NCBI RefSeq assembly: GCF_001704415.2
Contig: NC_030808.1
Location: 80,692,594 to 80,756,593 of the forward strand
From: Capra hircus
Lineage: Eukaryota > Chordata > Mammalia > Artiodactyla > Bovidae
Reading direction: 5' to 3'
DNA: 64,000 bases
Within the stretch, counting starts at the first letter, position 1, and the number at the start of each line of letters is the position of its first letter. A program made the translations under genes and the position numbers. The notes below the pieces were generated by a model. The model searched no databases. It saw nothing but the letters and a program-made list of their open reading frames with translations, and had not been told where the DNA came from. This document shows positions 10,546 through 22,572 of the stretch, piece by piece.

Positions 10546-11125
10546 TTAAAAAGCTTTTTATTTTTATTGGGGTAGCTCAGCTGGTAAAGAATCCACCTGC
10601 AATGCAGGAGACCCGGTTTGATTCCTGGGTCGGGAAGATCTGCTGGAGAAGGAATAGGCTGCCCACTCCAGTGTTCTTGAGCTTTCCTGGTGGCTCAGCT
10701 GTTAAAGACTCACACTTGCAATGCAAGAGACCTGGGTTCGATCCCTGGGTTGGAAATCAATACCCTGGGTTCGATACCCTGGAGAAGGGAATGGCTACCC
10801 ACTCCAGTATTCTGGCCTGGAGAATTCCCTGAACTGTATAGTCCATGGGGTTGCAAAGAGCTGGACACAACTAAGTGACTTTCACTTTCATATAGCCGAT
10901 GAACAATGTTATGATAGTTTCAGGTGGACAGCAAAAGGACTCAGCCATACAAATATATGTAACCATTCTCCTCCAAACTCTCCTCCCATCAAGACTGCCA
11001 CATAACAGTGAGCAGAGTTCCATGTGCTATACAGTAGGGCCTTGTTGACTGTCCCATTTTAAATGCAGCAGTGTGAATATGTCAATCCCAAACTCTGTTC
11101 TAATCAGCTATCCTCCCCGCCTCGG
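10546..11125 (-). mobile_element. L1 3' end, split by a SINE
   Basis: Reverse-oriented artiodactyl L1 3' sequence: a T-rich start (ctttttatttttattgggg), then after the SINE tatgatagtttcaggtggac, ccatgtgctatacagtaggg and cattttaaatgcagcagtgt. The Bov SINE at 10571-10890 interrupts it. Confidence 0.8.
10571..10890 (+). mobile_element. Dimeric Bov-tA2-type SINE with duplicated B box
   Basis: Two tRNA-headed units are present: tagctcagctggtaaagaat at the start and gctttcctggtggctcag near 10680. The second unit contains an internal repeat of its B-box region: ggttcgatccc at about 10735 and ggttcgatacc at about 10768. The 3' end reads ggacacaactaagtgacttt. Target duplications were not recognised. 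Confidence 0.9.
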
Positions 11126-14100
11126 CCTTAACTGTTCCCAGCTGCCTTCACGTACCAGTTTGCTGGCCTGATGGATGCGTGAATGCTAATAAAGCTTGGA
11201 TCAGGACCGGAAAGCCGCACAGCAACTAAGTGATCACTACAGAGCCTCAGAGCCCCACGTGCCCATCTGCCTTCTCCCCTTTCCCTGTCTCTGGGAGCCA
11301 GGCTGCTCTCTGTCCTCGTATTTGACTTTGCTGTCTGAGAGCTGTGAGGTTGTGCTTACTCAGAGGCCCCTAGCCTCAGCCAAATCTGCCTGAAGGGGAT
11401 TTTCGTTCCACAAATAAATCTTCAAAGAGAGAAAGGATTGCTAAAAGCAGCCAAACTTGGTGAGATTTTTATTTTATTTTATTATTTTGGATGGGGGAAG
11501 GGAACTGTTTTCCCTTGGCAAGGACAGATACTGACTGGAAAAACACTCCAGAGACTCGGGCCCTCAATAGAGGAAAACGTTAGCTGCCTCACCAGCTGCC
11601 TATCCTGAGGGTCACCCCCAAAGTGGCAGGACCATGTGGTAGCGTTCCCATCACGGTGGCAGTTCTCAAGTCACACTTCTGTCTCTTGGGAGAGACTCTG
11701 CCTCAGGGCCGCAGAGTCTGTGAGGGTGCTGGGTACCCAGGGACAGAGGGTCTGAGAGAAACCTCCCGCTTGGGCACAGGGGTGTGTCCCCAGGTGCTAC
11801 CCTGGGGGAGGATCCCGTTTCAGACTCTGACTGGCTTCATGCCCACAACGAGTCCCGCCCTTCGGAGGAGAAACTGTCCCGTGTGAGACAGAATCCCAGA
11901 GTGCCCAGCGAAGGAGACTCTGCCCCTAGTCCCCAGAAAGCAACCGTCTTGTGTGCAGCAGGAGGATTGCTGCTTAACAGGAGCAGGTTCTCCGAGGCTC
12001 AGAATTACCCTGGGAGGGAGGGGCAGAATGGCTGCTCTAGAGGAGGCCAGTGGCTTTGGCCCTTCTTTTCTCTGGGACAAGAGTGGAAATGGAGACCCAT
12101 AGGGAGACCCAGACGGCCGACTCGGTGGGGAAGAGCAACACAAGGGCTGGCGTAGCCTGAGTCCGCCAACCTGGAGCTGTAGCTTGTGGTCTTACCGTGG
12201 CTTGTGATCAAAGCCAGCCCACAGGCACGAATGGGAATGGCCCGCAGCTTTGCCGTCACCAGCTCTTGTGGTTTGGGCTGACCTTTCCACTTCTCTCAGA
12301 TGCCTCTGGGGCAAAGCCGCAGGAGGGGGAGTGGGGGTAGATGGCAAGGTAAGGAATAAGGATGGGAAGGTGGAAGGTGGAAGCTGGGAGTTGAATCCCA
12401 GCTGGTGCATCCTCAATCTCAGTTTCCTAAGGCTGATGTCAGTCTTCTAATCTGTACCCTGAGAGGGCTGGTATGGCTTAGAAGAGAACCACTGTGCAGA
12501 GCTGGTGTGGTTCTGCTTGCACTCACATACTATCAAATGGAGCACTACTCTTATTTATTCCTCACCACTGTCCACCATGGATGCCCTACTGAATAAGATT
12601 TCTGTTGCCCAGAAAGGCTGTTCTAAGTAACCATTCATTTTCTATCTTTAGGATTCAACAGAATCCATTTGCCATTCAATCAGAGCAGGTTGCTAAGAGT
12701 AACCAATGTAATTGATTTTATTCCATTCCACATAAAAAAAATTTTTTTAACCCGCTAGTTAGCCTGTACAGTCTTTGTTATGAGTAAATGCCCAAATACT
12801 GTTACATATTAAGAAACACTGACAGCAACTCATGAACTCCTTCCCTACTTTGGAATAGTCCTTGGAATCTGATCTCCCAGCTGGGAATCCCTGGACCCCG
12901 GAGTTCCCCTAAGTGCAAATGATCTGTCACCTGTGATTTTGCAGGTAATTTTTCCCACATGAAAATGACTTAAGAAGTGTCTTCATAGATTATTAAAAGG
13001 ATTTTGTCTTTATACTCTAAAGTGCACACTAGGCAGGTTCCTCCCTCCTTTCTCGGCCTTTTCGGTTTCCTTTAGCCCCTTCTTGAGCGCTTCCCCTTTC
13101 CTGTTCCCCACACGCTTCTGGTCTTGTTGCCCACCCCGTTCTGGTCTCTGGTCTTGGTCTGCACTCCACCTGTCCTTTCACCACCCTATATTTTTCTGAG
13201 CACCATGAACACCAGTTTTGTCACCAGTATGGAAAAAAGCCAGGGAATACCTTGCCCCTTGAGCTGAGCCAAGGCAAATCTGCTGGCAGGAGCAGCGGGC
13301 ACAAGAGTCAAACTCAGAGAACAAAAACAGCTATTTATAAAGTCCGCTTCCTGATTGCTGGGGGCTCACTTGCCCTTGTACCAACAGGACCACTGCCTCC
13401 CCTTGGAAAAGATCCTTCCATCCATAGCTCTGTGCCAGCAGGTCACCAAGTGCCATTCCAATGAGCAGCGAGGGCAGGGGATAGCACGCAGGGTGGATTA
13501 GACGTGGTGACAAGCTCTCTGATGGGCCAGGACAGCTGGGTGTGCGGGTTACACAGATGGCCTCTGCAGCACCTGTGAGACGACACTCACTGGCCCCTTA
13601 TAGGACTTGACACCCTGGCCTTGGAACTAAGCCTTACCTACCTTGGCTTTTATTTTTTCTTTTTTAAAATTTTGATCTAAACTCTGGTTAACATAATCAC
13701 TGAACATCCAAAAGCACTCGGGACTTAAATAATGTAAAATGTCAACAAATAAATGGTCTCAATATTATAACAGTTGTTATTCAGCTTGAGTTGCACTTGC
13801 TCTTCCTAGGTTGCCATCATACCTCTCTGGTTGTGCTAGATTCCTATTTTCCTTCATAACCTGACACTAGTCTAACTTTAGTAGTCAAAGCAGTAACAGC
13901 ACCAATAACCCAGCAGACTCATGGTACTGAGATCATTTGTTTCTGTTTTTTAATTGAGATGAGCCTTATGAAAATATATAATTAATGTACCAAAGTAGCC
14001 TATTGGCTAGGTGGAGTTTTCCCCAGGTGTGCAGTTTGGGGCCCATATGGTGTTCTTTTAAAGAGTTGAACTAGTTGCCAACTTTAATAATTAAGAGAGT

Positions 14101-15409
14101 TTACTTTAAAATACATTTTTGTGGCATCTTTGTTAAAAAAAAAAAAAGGCAGCTCTGGCAATACTCGGGCCCACACTCCTCCATGGTTCTGATTGTGGAG
14201 CAAGGGGGCCCTCCCGCCCAATCCTGTATCTTGTCATCTCAGGGTCTTCAGGGAGCTTGGAGAAACCTCTGAAATTTGTCATCCTCCACCCTTCATTGTA
14301 GGATGAGGAAACTGAGTCTAGGAGACCCTGCGTAACTCTCGTGGGGTCGACATTCTAGTGTGTATGAGAAGTGGGGCTGGAGGTCTCCTGCCTGCTGGCC
14401 CAGCACGATCACCACATCATTTGGCTCCCTCAACCCAACACAGAGCATATCTTGGGAGCAGCATCTGCTTCACTGGGCTGACAGAGGCCAACTGACTGAC
14501 CGAGTCCTGACCCACTCAGGGAATCTGATTATCAAAGTCCAAACCACAAAGAGGAACACCTTCAGTTCAAGGGCTCCTATTTCTAGAAATAGCTATAGTG
14601 TCCTCTTTGTAGCCTTCTACGTCCAAAGAAATGTTTTCATGTTTTGATGACTTCAAAAGTCTACTGCCCTTAAAACTTCCTAGATGATCAGAAAAGGGCC
14701 ATCAGAAGCTCATTGCCTTTGCTGGTGAAAATGCCCAGCAGTGAGCTTGGTTTCACTTGTGGACATCCTTGAAAACAGGCTATTCATAGGCTGTCAGGAT
14801 GGTGACTGAATCCAGTCCTAAATTGCTGACAAATATAAAAGAACATTTTTAATTAGTCTCATTTTTCCCTCATCTGTCAAATGAAAAGATTCAACTAACT
14901 AGTGTGCAATCAATGTTATTTTCTTATAAAGCAGGGGGAAATTAAGAAAGCCCAGAAATAGAGTCAACCCACGGTGTCACTGCTGCTGTTTACCACTCCT
15001 CCACATGCCTCAGAGTCCCTGAGAGCCCAGATGAGGGGCTTCTGCCTCAAGAACGGGTTCACCAGGGTAGCTTAGAGCCTGACAGTGAACCCAGGAGTTT
15101 CTTAGACCTGGAAACCAGCCTCAGGACAACTGGTTACAGATTAGTCATCTCCAGCTGAAAGGTGATTATGAGAAGGAAAGAAATGCTGGGCCAAAAACAA
15201 CTCAGGAAGACGGATGCAGAAAAAGCAGTCCAAAAGTCATTAAAACATTGTTAGCTTTATTTTCTTCAAAAAATATTGGCTGCCTGGGATAAAACCCCAC
15301 AGGCTCCTGTCCCTACCCCTGCAGCCTTTGGGGAACAAATCTCCCAGGGAGTGGGTCTCTTAGCAACAAGAGAGAACAGTGAGGGGGTACTTCCCATGGG
15401 TGAAACACC
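11126..15409. other. Long intron stretch without recognised genes
   Basis: About 4.3 kb. It contains an AT-rich patch near 11465-11490, an A run at 14136-14148 and modestly GC-rich DNA at 11.6-12.4 kb. Frames of 60-120 codons occur on both strands in the GC-richer part but overlap one another antisense and lack motifs. An acceptor-like pyrimidine tract ending tttag near 12651 is not followed by DGK-like codons. Confidence 0.5.
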
Positions 15410-15610
15410 TGCTTGCTGCTTTGGATTTGCCACATGAGCTTCACAACTTTGCTGGGTAGAAAATCATACTCCCGTTTTGTAGGAGAAGAAATGAAGGGTC
15501 GAAGAAATGAAGGGTCAAAGGACTGAAGTAACTTGTCTAACCAGGAAATGGCAGAACCAGGCGTGAACCCTAGCCTCTCGGACTCTAAATGCCAAGCTCT
15601 TATACAGCTG
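15410..15610 (-). repeat. MIR SINE
   Basis: Reverse MIR core with gtaggagaagaaatgaaggg, aagtaacttgtctaaccagg and gcgtgaaccctagcctctc. A 14-16 base stretch (gtcgaagaaatgaaggg) is locally duplicated. Confidence 0.7.
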
Positions 15611-15928
15611 AAAATGAAACAGACAAAAACTAGTACCACACGCAGCAGCAGCAAGCCTCCAACCAGGGCTAAAAGTAATGGCAGGAAAGACATCTTCAAA
15701 AGACCAGAGAACGCTGGCGGTCAGGCTGTCTACTCAGCAGAGAGAATGAGGGCTTTGTCAAATTGTTGGAGAGTCTTATTACCTCTTTCTTTGGAAAGGG
15801 GCTTAGTGTGATGATGGAAAAGGGGAAAGAGAAAAGATGAGGCTGAGAAGAATTTGCTTCACTCTGTGAATTTATCAAGAGCACCTCCTCATAGGATTCT
15901 TCTAAGAATGGAAAGAGATAATATACAT

Positions 15929-16145
15929 AAAATGTTTGAAAAAATGAAAATGTTAGTCATTTAGTCTTGTCTGACTCTACGACCCCATAGACTGTATCCC
16001 ACCAGGCTCCTCTGTTCATGGAATTCTCCAGGTAAGAATACTGGAGCCATTCCTTTTCCAGGGGATCTTCCCAACCCAGGGATCAAACCCAAGTCTCCTA
16101 CATTGCAGGCAGATTCTTTACTGTCTGAGCCACCAGGGAAAATGT
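15929..16145 (-). mobile_element. Bov-tA-type SINE
   Basis: Reverse-oriented: tcttgtctgactctacgacc, ccaccaggctcctctg, then aaacccaagtctcctacatt and gtctgagccaccagggaa (tRNA-like head). A 7 bp duplication aaaatgt occurs at 15929-15935 and 16139-16145, short but in the right place. Confidence 0.9.
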
Positions 16146-16340
16146 AAAGCCTAAAGTCTAAAGCCTCCCTGATGAAAGGCTTTCTCTACTTCCAGATCAA
16201 CAAAGAACCTGTCAGCACTCAGTGCTATCCACATCTGCTCTACCAGTGTAGACAGAACCAGAGAATCTAGGTTACTCCTCCCTGGCGTTGTGATATGCAG
16301 TGGTAGCAGGCTGGGGGTTTGGCTTCCTTCCTGTTCTCAT

Positions 16341-16654
16341 GAAAGTGAAAGTCGCTCAGTCGTGTCTGACTCTTTGCAACCCCACGGACTAGACAGTCCA
16401 TGGAATTCTCCAGGCCAGAACACTGGAGTGGGTAGCCTTTCCCTTCTCCAGGAGATTTTCTCAACCCAGGCATCAAACCCAGGTGTCCCGCGTTGCAGGC
16501 AGATTCTTTACCAGCTGAGCTACAAGGGAAGCCCAAGAATACTGGAGTGGGTGGCCTATCCCTTCTCCAGGGGATCTTCCTGACCCAGGAATCAAACTGG
16601 GATCTCCTGCATTGCAGGCAGATTCTTTACCAACTGAGCTATCAGGGAAGCCCC
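16341..16654 (-). mobile_element. Dimeric Bov-tA2-type SINE
   Basis: Reverse-oriented dimer. The first unit begins gaaagtgaaagtcgctcagt; the joint aagggaagcccaagaatact lies near 16527; the second tRNA-like head ends gagctatcagggaagcccc. Both units are nearly complete. Confidence 0.93.
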
Positions 16655-17129
16655 ATAGCAGCTGAGAAACCTTTAGGAAGCCCTGCCTCAGATGGGCCTG
16701 CCAGTGCAGTCCTTGGTGACAACACCCCAACATATACAAAGAGAGGTCTGTCCTATATGTTACTTGGCCCAATGCCAGCCTCCACCTCTGGCCCACCATT
16801 CATGTCTGACCTCAGTCATGCAGGGTGCTGGGGGCCATCTCTACCTGATCAAGCTTCATCCCAAGAGGAGTCTCTTCCTTCCTTTGTCCATACCCTCCTG
16901 GCTCCAGCCTTTGGACTTGCAACCATTTTGGCAGCTAGGGCAGAGGCAACCAGAATAATGCCCCTTTATATTATCTAATATAAGGCTACTGGCAATTTTT
17001 TCTGAGAAACCAGAGATATGACCTTCATTAGGAAGAGGGTACTTTGTTTTTTAATATTGAATGTTGCTAATGGCTTGCCAATAATCAAACTTTCAATGTA
17101 TACAGGGGATGAAGGCCTGTAGACCAAGG
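16655..17129. other. Intron, nothing recognised
   Basis: Two overlapping plus-strand frames (16493-16978 and 16692-16958) begin in or near SINE sequence; I see no domain in them. Confidence 0.45.
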
Positions 17130-17325
17130 CCTGTTCTAAATGACTTTACATGTCTCATTTAGTATTGATAACATTCTGTGAATTAGGTATTTACCCATTT
17201 TATGAGTAAAGAGGCTCAGAAAAGTAAAAAAAAAATAAAAAGTTCAAAGTTATACAACCTGTAAAGGGCAGAGACAGCATTTGAAAGCAGGGCTCCTAGA
17301 TTCCATCCTGGGGTCTTGGCCCTCT
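17130..17325 (-). repeat. MIR SINE
   Basis: Reverse MIR: cattttatgagtaaagaggc, tcagaaaagt, an A run, then acctgtaaagggcagagac and agcagggctcctagattcc. Confidence 0.7.
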
Positions 17326-17805
17326 CTTATTATGCGTGGCCAGAGGTGGCCCACATTAGAGCTGAAATGGGAGGTACCCGAGGTGAAATTTACGTCTATC
17401 TCCCAGCTTTCCCCATCTCCTTCTGTGTAGGAGATGCCTCATGGGCACTGCCTATGCCTCATTTCTGGGTGAGCTGAGAGAAAAAGGTCCAGGGTGTCCT
17501 GGGGGCCTCTGGCTTTTCTAGGGATCTATTCTGGTTTCCCCAACTTTCTGAGGTTGTTTAGATTCAAGACCAGGAGGTTCCTGTGACAAATCCAATTGAG
17601 ACTCATCTAGACCCTGCCCCTGGCCACTGGGACTTAGGTCGGGGGGAGGGTACACTCTTCATCAGACAGCATTTCCCAGCTTGTGATGCAACCACTTACA
17701 CCCCAGGCCTGCAACCGCTTGCATTTCATAGCCTGGTTTACAGTGGCCTAGTCTGTGATCAGAGCACACAGCACCACACCACATGCAAAGACATGAGAAA
17801 ATAGT
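17326..17805. other. Intron, nothing recognised
   Basis: No family or coding signal recognised. Confidence 0.4.
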
Positions 17806-17970
17806 GTGGCAAGGCAGCAAAACACAGGCTCTGGGGCCTGACAGTCAGGGAGGGGGCCACTTCCACACTTACTTGCTCCACAACCTTGACAATTTACCTT
17901 TCCTCAAGTCTTCCCTTACTTGTAAGCAAGGGAAAGAGATAGTGCATGTGAAATGGTTTGCAAAATGAAA
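17806..17970 (+). repeat. MIR SINE
   Basis: Forward MIR: acacaggctctggggcctga, tccacaaccttgacaattta, cctttcctcaagtc. Diverged but in order. Confidence 0.6.
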
Positions 17971-17992
17971 AACCAAAGAACCATAGGAATAT

Positions 17993-18103
17993 ATTGTATT
18001 TGAAAGTGAAAGTGAAGTTGCTCAGTCATGTCCAACTCTTTGCGACCCCATGGACCATAGCCCACCAGGCTCCTCCATCCATGGAATTTTCCAGATTGTA
18101 TTT
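17993..18103 (-). mobile_element. Short Bov-A-type SINE, 9 bp target-site duplication
   Basis: Only about 93 bp of Bov-A sequence: gaaagtgaaagtgaagttgc through ccaccaggctcctccatcc to attttccag. The duplication attgtattt is at 17993-18001 and 18095-18103, so this short form was inserted as such. Confidence 0.9.
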
Positions 18104-18429
18104 ACTTCTAACTAAAATATGCCTGAGTTAAAAGAGGAGAAAGAAAAGCTCTCAGATTTCTGAACAAAAGTCCTGTCAGTCAGAGGTTGAATATTAGCAT
18201 CTTGGTGAAGCTATTAAAAGTATGGAAACGTGTGAGGCAAAGATCCTGCCTTCTTATTTATCACTCATCTCCAGGTCATATGCAGTGCCTATGTCCATAG
18301 TATGGCTCCATAGATGATCTATGGATAGATGGGTAGACATGCCAAAACACACAAGTGCTGTTCTTCAATTACAAAGAGGACTGTCGCTGGAGAACTGAAC
18401 TCAGTGAACAGCACCCGCCATCTATCATG

Positions 18430-19060
18430 CAACCTAAACACTTGGGCATCGTTGACTATTCTTTCTCACTCACTCCTTACAACAAACCAGCCCTGTCAGT
18501 TCCACCTTCTAAATTTTAGCTTGTGGATCCCTTTCCTTAGCCTGAGCTCTACTGTCACTACCTTTGTTCAGGTCCTTCCCAGTTCTCTCCTGGGTTTCTA
18601 CACCACCTACACACCATCCTCCAGGCCTCAAGTCTGTACCCACCCCTTCCAATCGACTCTCCAGACTTGGAACAGAGTGATCTTTAAAAAGCACAAAAAT
18701 CTGTCAGGTCGCTACCACCAGCTCCTCACCACTACTCTCACTTGAGGATGGTCCACAACACAGTATAGACTTTAAGATAAAGCTCAAACACCTAAGCACT
18801 GCACCCCCCTTATCTGGCCAATCTATCCCTCCTTGAATTCCAGATCCTCTCCAGCAGGACTGTGCTCTCTCTTACCCTGGGCCATTGCTTGGGCTTTTTC
18901 CTCTGCCTGGAATGATCTTCCTCCACTTTCCTTATTCCCTTCCACATCCTTCAGAACTCATCACTCACTTAGGATGAGTGGTGGCCTCACTAAGAATTGG
19001 ATGTCCCTCCTCCTAGGTATCCCCAAGGCTTAGTACTTGGCACATGACTGTTTCCAGTCT
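18430..19060 (+). repeat. L2 LINE fragment
   Basis: Typical L2 3'-part wording: cagtatagactttaagataa, cctaagcactgcacccccct, ctcttaccctgggccattgc, ttttcctctgcctggaatga and ttcagaactcatcactcac. Ancient and diverged. Confidence 0.75.
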
Positions 19061-19421
19061 GTTTCCTCGGCTGCCTTTCCCAGGTGTCTGGCTCATGGAG
19101 TTCTGTGTTTTGTTCTCCCCTGCACCTAAGTACACCCTATCTAGTCCTGGCACACTGAATATTTCTTAAGTCAGTAAATACTTTGTCTCACACCAAATGT
19201 GTACTTTCTCAGAAGCATATTTGCAAATATGATATCTTTGGACAATCATGTGACCAGTCAAGATAATTAACCAAGGATTAGGGTGTGGTCTGACTGTGGA
19301 AAAAAAAAAACCTGTTAGATTAGACATGGAGGGAACATATATTTTTAGCCAAAAGTCAAGACACATGCTCTGACTAGTATGATCACATGTTTTTCTGTCC
19401 CAGAAAATTTTGGATATATAA
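19061..19421. other. Intron, nothing recognised
   Basis: AT-rich unique sequence with an A run near 19301-19310. Confidence 0.4.
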
Positions 19422-19885
19422 TGTCTACAAAAGTCTATATAGTCAAAGCTATGGTAGTCATGAACAGATGTGAGAATTGGACCATAAAGAAGTCTGAGCA
19501 CTGAAGAATTGATGCTTTTGAATTGTGGTGCTGGAGAAGACTCGAGAGTCCCTCTGGACTGCAAGGAGATAAAATTAGTCAATCCTAAAGGAAATCAACC
19601 CTGAATATTCGTTGGAAGGACTAATGCTAAAGCTCCAACACTTTGGCTACCTGATGCAAAGAGCCAACTCTTTGGAAACGACCCTGATGCTGGGAAAGAT
19701 TGAGGGCAGGAGGAGAAGGGGCGACAGAGGATGAGATGGTTGGATGGTATGACCAACTCAATAGACATGAGTTTAAGCAAGCTCCAGGAGTTGGTGAAGG
19801 ACAGGGAAGCCTGGCATGTTGCAGTCCATGGGGTTGTGAAGAGTTGGACATAACTTAGTGACTAAACAACAACAACGGTGTCTAC
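19422..19885 (+). mobile_element. BovB LINE, 5' truncated, 7 bp target-site duplication
   Basis: Forward BovB 3' end: gcttttgaattgtggtgctg, gcaaagagccaactctttgg, tgctgggaaagattgagggc and gttggacataacttagtgac, with an (AAC)n tail at 19866-19876. The duplication tgtctac is at 19422-19428 and 19879-19885. The coding part carries stops and is not functional. Confidence 0.88.
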
Positions 19886-19979
19886 GGCTGCCCAACCTGA
19901 TACCATAACTTTATTATGGTATCCAAACATGCCAAGACATTGAAATAATAACTGATAAGTAAGTAGCTAACATTATCAG

Positions 19980-20165
19980 TGAGATTATTATGCAGCAAGC
20001 ATTATAAGAAGTGCTTTGCGGTCATCCCATTTAATCTTTACAACTACCCTTTTAAGCAGATCTTTTTATTACCTCCATTTTACAGATCAGGAAACTGAGG
20101 CTTAGGGTTCACAGCCAGCAATGGACATATAACCAGCAACAAAAGAGCCGTCTGTTTGATCTTCT
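19980..20165 (-). repeat. MIR SINE
   Basis: Reverse MIR: agtgctttgcggtcatccca, tttaatctttacaactaccc, cattttacagatcaggaaac and tgaggcttagggttcac. Confidence 0.8.
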
Positions 20166-20564
20166 CCGTCTTTCTGCAATACTGACCTAACCATGACCTC
20201 TTAACCTTATTAGATCATCAGAAGCACCACTTCTGGGTAAAAATAGCCTGCGGCTTCCGGAAATTTTTATTAAAACTCTAAATCTCCTGGCAATAACTTT
20301 CAAAAGTCATGATTCAGACCAGCAGTGATATTTGAAAATGGAATCATAATGCGGGTCTCCTGGCTACAGAGATGCTCTCGCTGCTTGTGAGGCATCCTCA
20401 ACTTTGGCATTTATGACAATCTGTGCTTTTCCTGTTACTGGGTCTTTTGCCGTCATTGTCTGTTGAAAGGCACTGACCCTCATTCTGTCTTCCCTGAGGA
20501 ATCCTCTCTTTCAGGGCTAATCGGTCTGTCTTCTTCCTTGGTTGTCACTTCACTGGGATCTAGA

Positions 20565-20935
20565 GTAATGCTTCGGAAAATCCTGACAGCTGACCACCTG
20601 AATAGTGATCACCTGGGCACTCATAAAATGCATATTCCTGGGCCCTGTCAGACACACGCCACATAGAATCTCTACAAATTAGAGCCCAGGAACTAGCATT
20701 TTAATCACATTCACAAGTGATTCTTATGAATACTAATGTTTCAGAGCCACAAAAGGAGTCCCCAGATCCTCACAGCTCCAAGCGTGATTGCTGGACCAGT
20801 ACTAGCAGCATGTTAGAAAACAAGGAATTCTTCTGCCCAAATCCTGAATGACTGAATCAGAATTTGCATTTTAATGAAATCCCTGGGTAACTTGTATTCA
20901 CATTTCTGTGCATACAGAGAACTGATCAGAGCAGT
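20565..20935 (+). repeat. Two diverged MER5-like hAT relics
   Basis: Two consecutive blocks (about 20565-20745 and 20761-20935) resemble MER5 elements: ctgggcactcataaaatgca with ctagcattttaatcaca, then ctgaatcagaatttgcattt. The terminal repeats are too worn to place the ends. Confidence 0.45.
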
Positions 20936-22481
20936 GTTTCCTCTGCACATCATGGCAAGCACAGAAAACAAAAGCAATTGTTTGGCATTTATCTCATACA
21001 AAAAGAACCCCAGCTGTGGCATCAGCGGCTCAGCCTGCCCCAGACCCCAACCTGGCCACCCAAAGCTGAGGAGATTGGCATCTCAGGCACACCTGGGCCT
21101 AGCACACTGGCTGAGAAGGTCTACTTAAAGAACACCCAACCCTTCTAAGTTTCTTCATAAGCATAACTCCATAAATACTGCTTATTCCCTTCATCATTTA
21201 TCATTTCTTTTCCTGCTTACCAAGAGTCAGAAAGGCTACTTCCCAACTAGATCTTAGAAATCTTCATGCAGTGGGAGAACACAGACTCGTCTTTAAGCTG
21301 TGGGTGGACTCTTTGAGAAATGTAGAGAGAAAAGTTGTGCCTCTTGTTTGAAAGCATCACCTTCTATGGCCTAAGAAATACTAGGAAGAAAGCCTTCTTT
21401 CCTTTGAAGAATGCTCCTTTCTCTTAATCCATAGCTCTGAGGATGGAGGATCAGCAACACGCAAGGCGCATCCTCTCTCCTGAAGACGTGCCAAGAAGAT
21501 TGTGATTCTGTTTAATCCTTCCTCAGCAAAATCTGCCAGCTTATAAACTGGACAGGTGTCCCTTCTCTTAGCCAGCCCCTGAGAATAGGATGACAGTTGG
21601 GACGGGAGGAATGGAATACCTTCAGAAACACTTCCTGGTGAGACCATCTGATCAAAATGACCAAGTGTCAGGACACAACCATCTGACTTTGCAGAGCTCC
21701 CGGCTACATGGGAACACCATTGTTTCCGGCTCCCCACCCCCACCCCGCCCATCAGGAAAATGTTGACCGTCTTTAAAGTGCAAAACAGTGAGCTCTTACT
21801 TTGAAGCAAATAGGACAAGGCCTACCCCTCAATGAAGGATTGTCATAGCCTCAGAGAATACAATTGGGAAAGAAGTGGGGGGAAACTATTGCTACCAAAT
21901 CAACTCACTTTTTTTTTTTCTCTTTCCTCCTTGCCTGCAAATCTGTGTCTAAATCTCTCCATCATGCTTCTCCCAGTCAGAGCGCAGACCAAGTAACGCA
22001 CATTTAGCTGGTTTGATGTGGGGCTATGCCTCCTCTGTCCCGAGGCTCTACCTCCGTCTAGTCTCAACTGGCTAATTGATCGTCCTCCCTTTGTACCCCA
22101 ACTTTTGAAGCTCCTCTGCATTCGTGGTAGAAAGGACACTCTCAGGTGCCACCTGGTTGACTTTCATGGAACTCCTCCCTTGATCCAGATCTGGAGGCAA
22201 GCAAGCCTTTCTCTGGCTCTGACCAGGAAGATCAGAGAGCCATTGGCTGTTCACCCAGAGTAGCCATGATATCTAAGAAACAAATAGGTTTTTCTTTAAG
22301 TTGGTGGCAAGAACAGTTGGTTAAAAAAGTCTTCCATCCCTGATCATCCAATTAAGAAGTGATGAAAACGTAAGACTGGGGGCAGCTGAGGGCTTGAGTG
22401 TCCCGGCCCCAGTAGCATAGCTGTTGTACACAGGCATTGCAAACACAGAACACTGAACCATCTTTTTGACTCCTGGCCCAG
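20936..22481. other. Intron leading to exon A, nothing recognised
   Basis: The 1.5 kb before exon A contains a T run at 21909-21919 and short frames without motifs. The last 25 bases form the acceptor region of exon A. Confidence 0.5.
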
Positions 22482-22572
22482 GATGAAGAACAAGCTGTGG
22501 TACTTTGAATTTGGCACCTCGGAGACCTTTGCGGCCACCTGCAAGAAACTCCACGACCACATAGAGTTGGAG
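22482..22572 (+). CDS. DGKG: DGKG internal coding exon A (accessory domain, first part)
   Basis: This exon encodes part of diacylglycerol kinase gamma, a type I DGK that uses ATP to convert diacylglycerol to phosphatidic acid at membranes. The reading frame begins with one base completing a split codon, then 30 codons starting MKNKLWYFEF and including GTSETFAATCKKLH, a run typical of the type I DGK accessory domain (DAGKa). It corresponds roughly to residues 610-640 of a protein of about 790. A short pyrimidine stretch and cccag precede it; the donor is GAG/gtgagt, close to consensus. The exon ends on a complete codon (phase 0), matching the start of exon B. DGKA and DGKB differ in this stretch as I remember them, so gamma is preferred. 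The open frame runs past the donor to about 22668, but that part is intron. The acceptor tract (tctttttgactcctggccc) is interrupted by purines and looks weaker than that of exon B. Confidence 0.93.

Larger units (their letters stand above)
1..22481 (+). other. DGKG: DGKG intron upstream of exon A (partial)
   Basis: All sequence before exon A behaves as intron: repeats plus unique DNA with short random frames. I looked for the preceding DGKG exon (the region coding for the end of the FSIGVDA segment) and saw no convincing match, so the intron is inferred to be at least 22.5 kb. That search was by eye and could miss a short exon. Confidence 0.75.

Noticed and set aside
12640..12720. Possible upstream DGKG exon after a tttag acceptor
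   Set aside because: The following codons do not resemble the expected DGKG segment and no donor follows in a sensible position.
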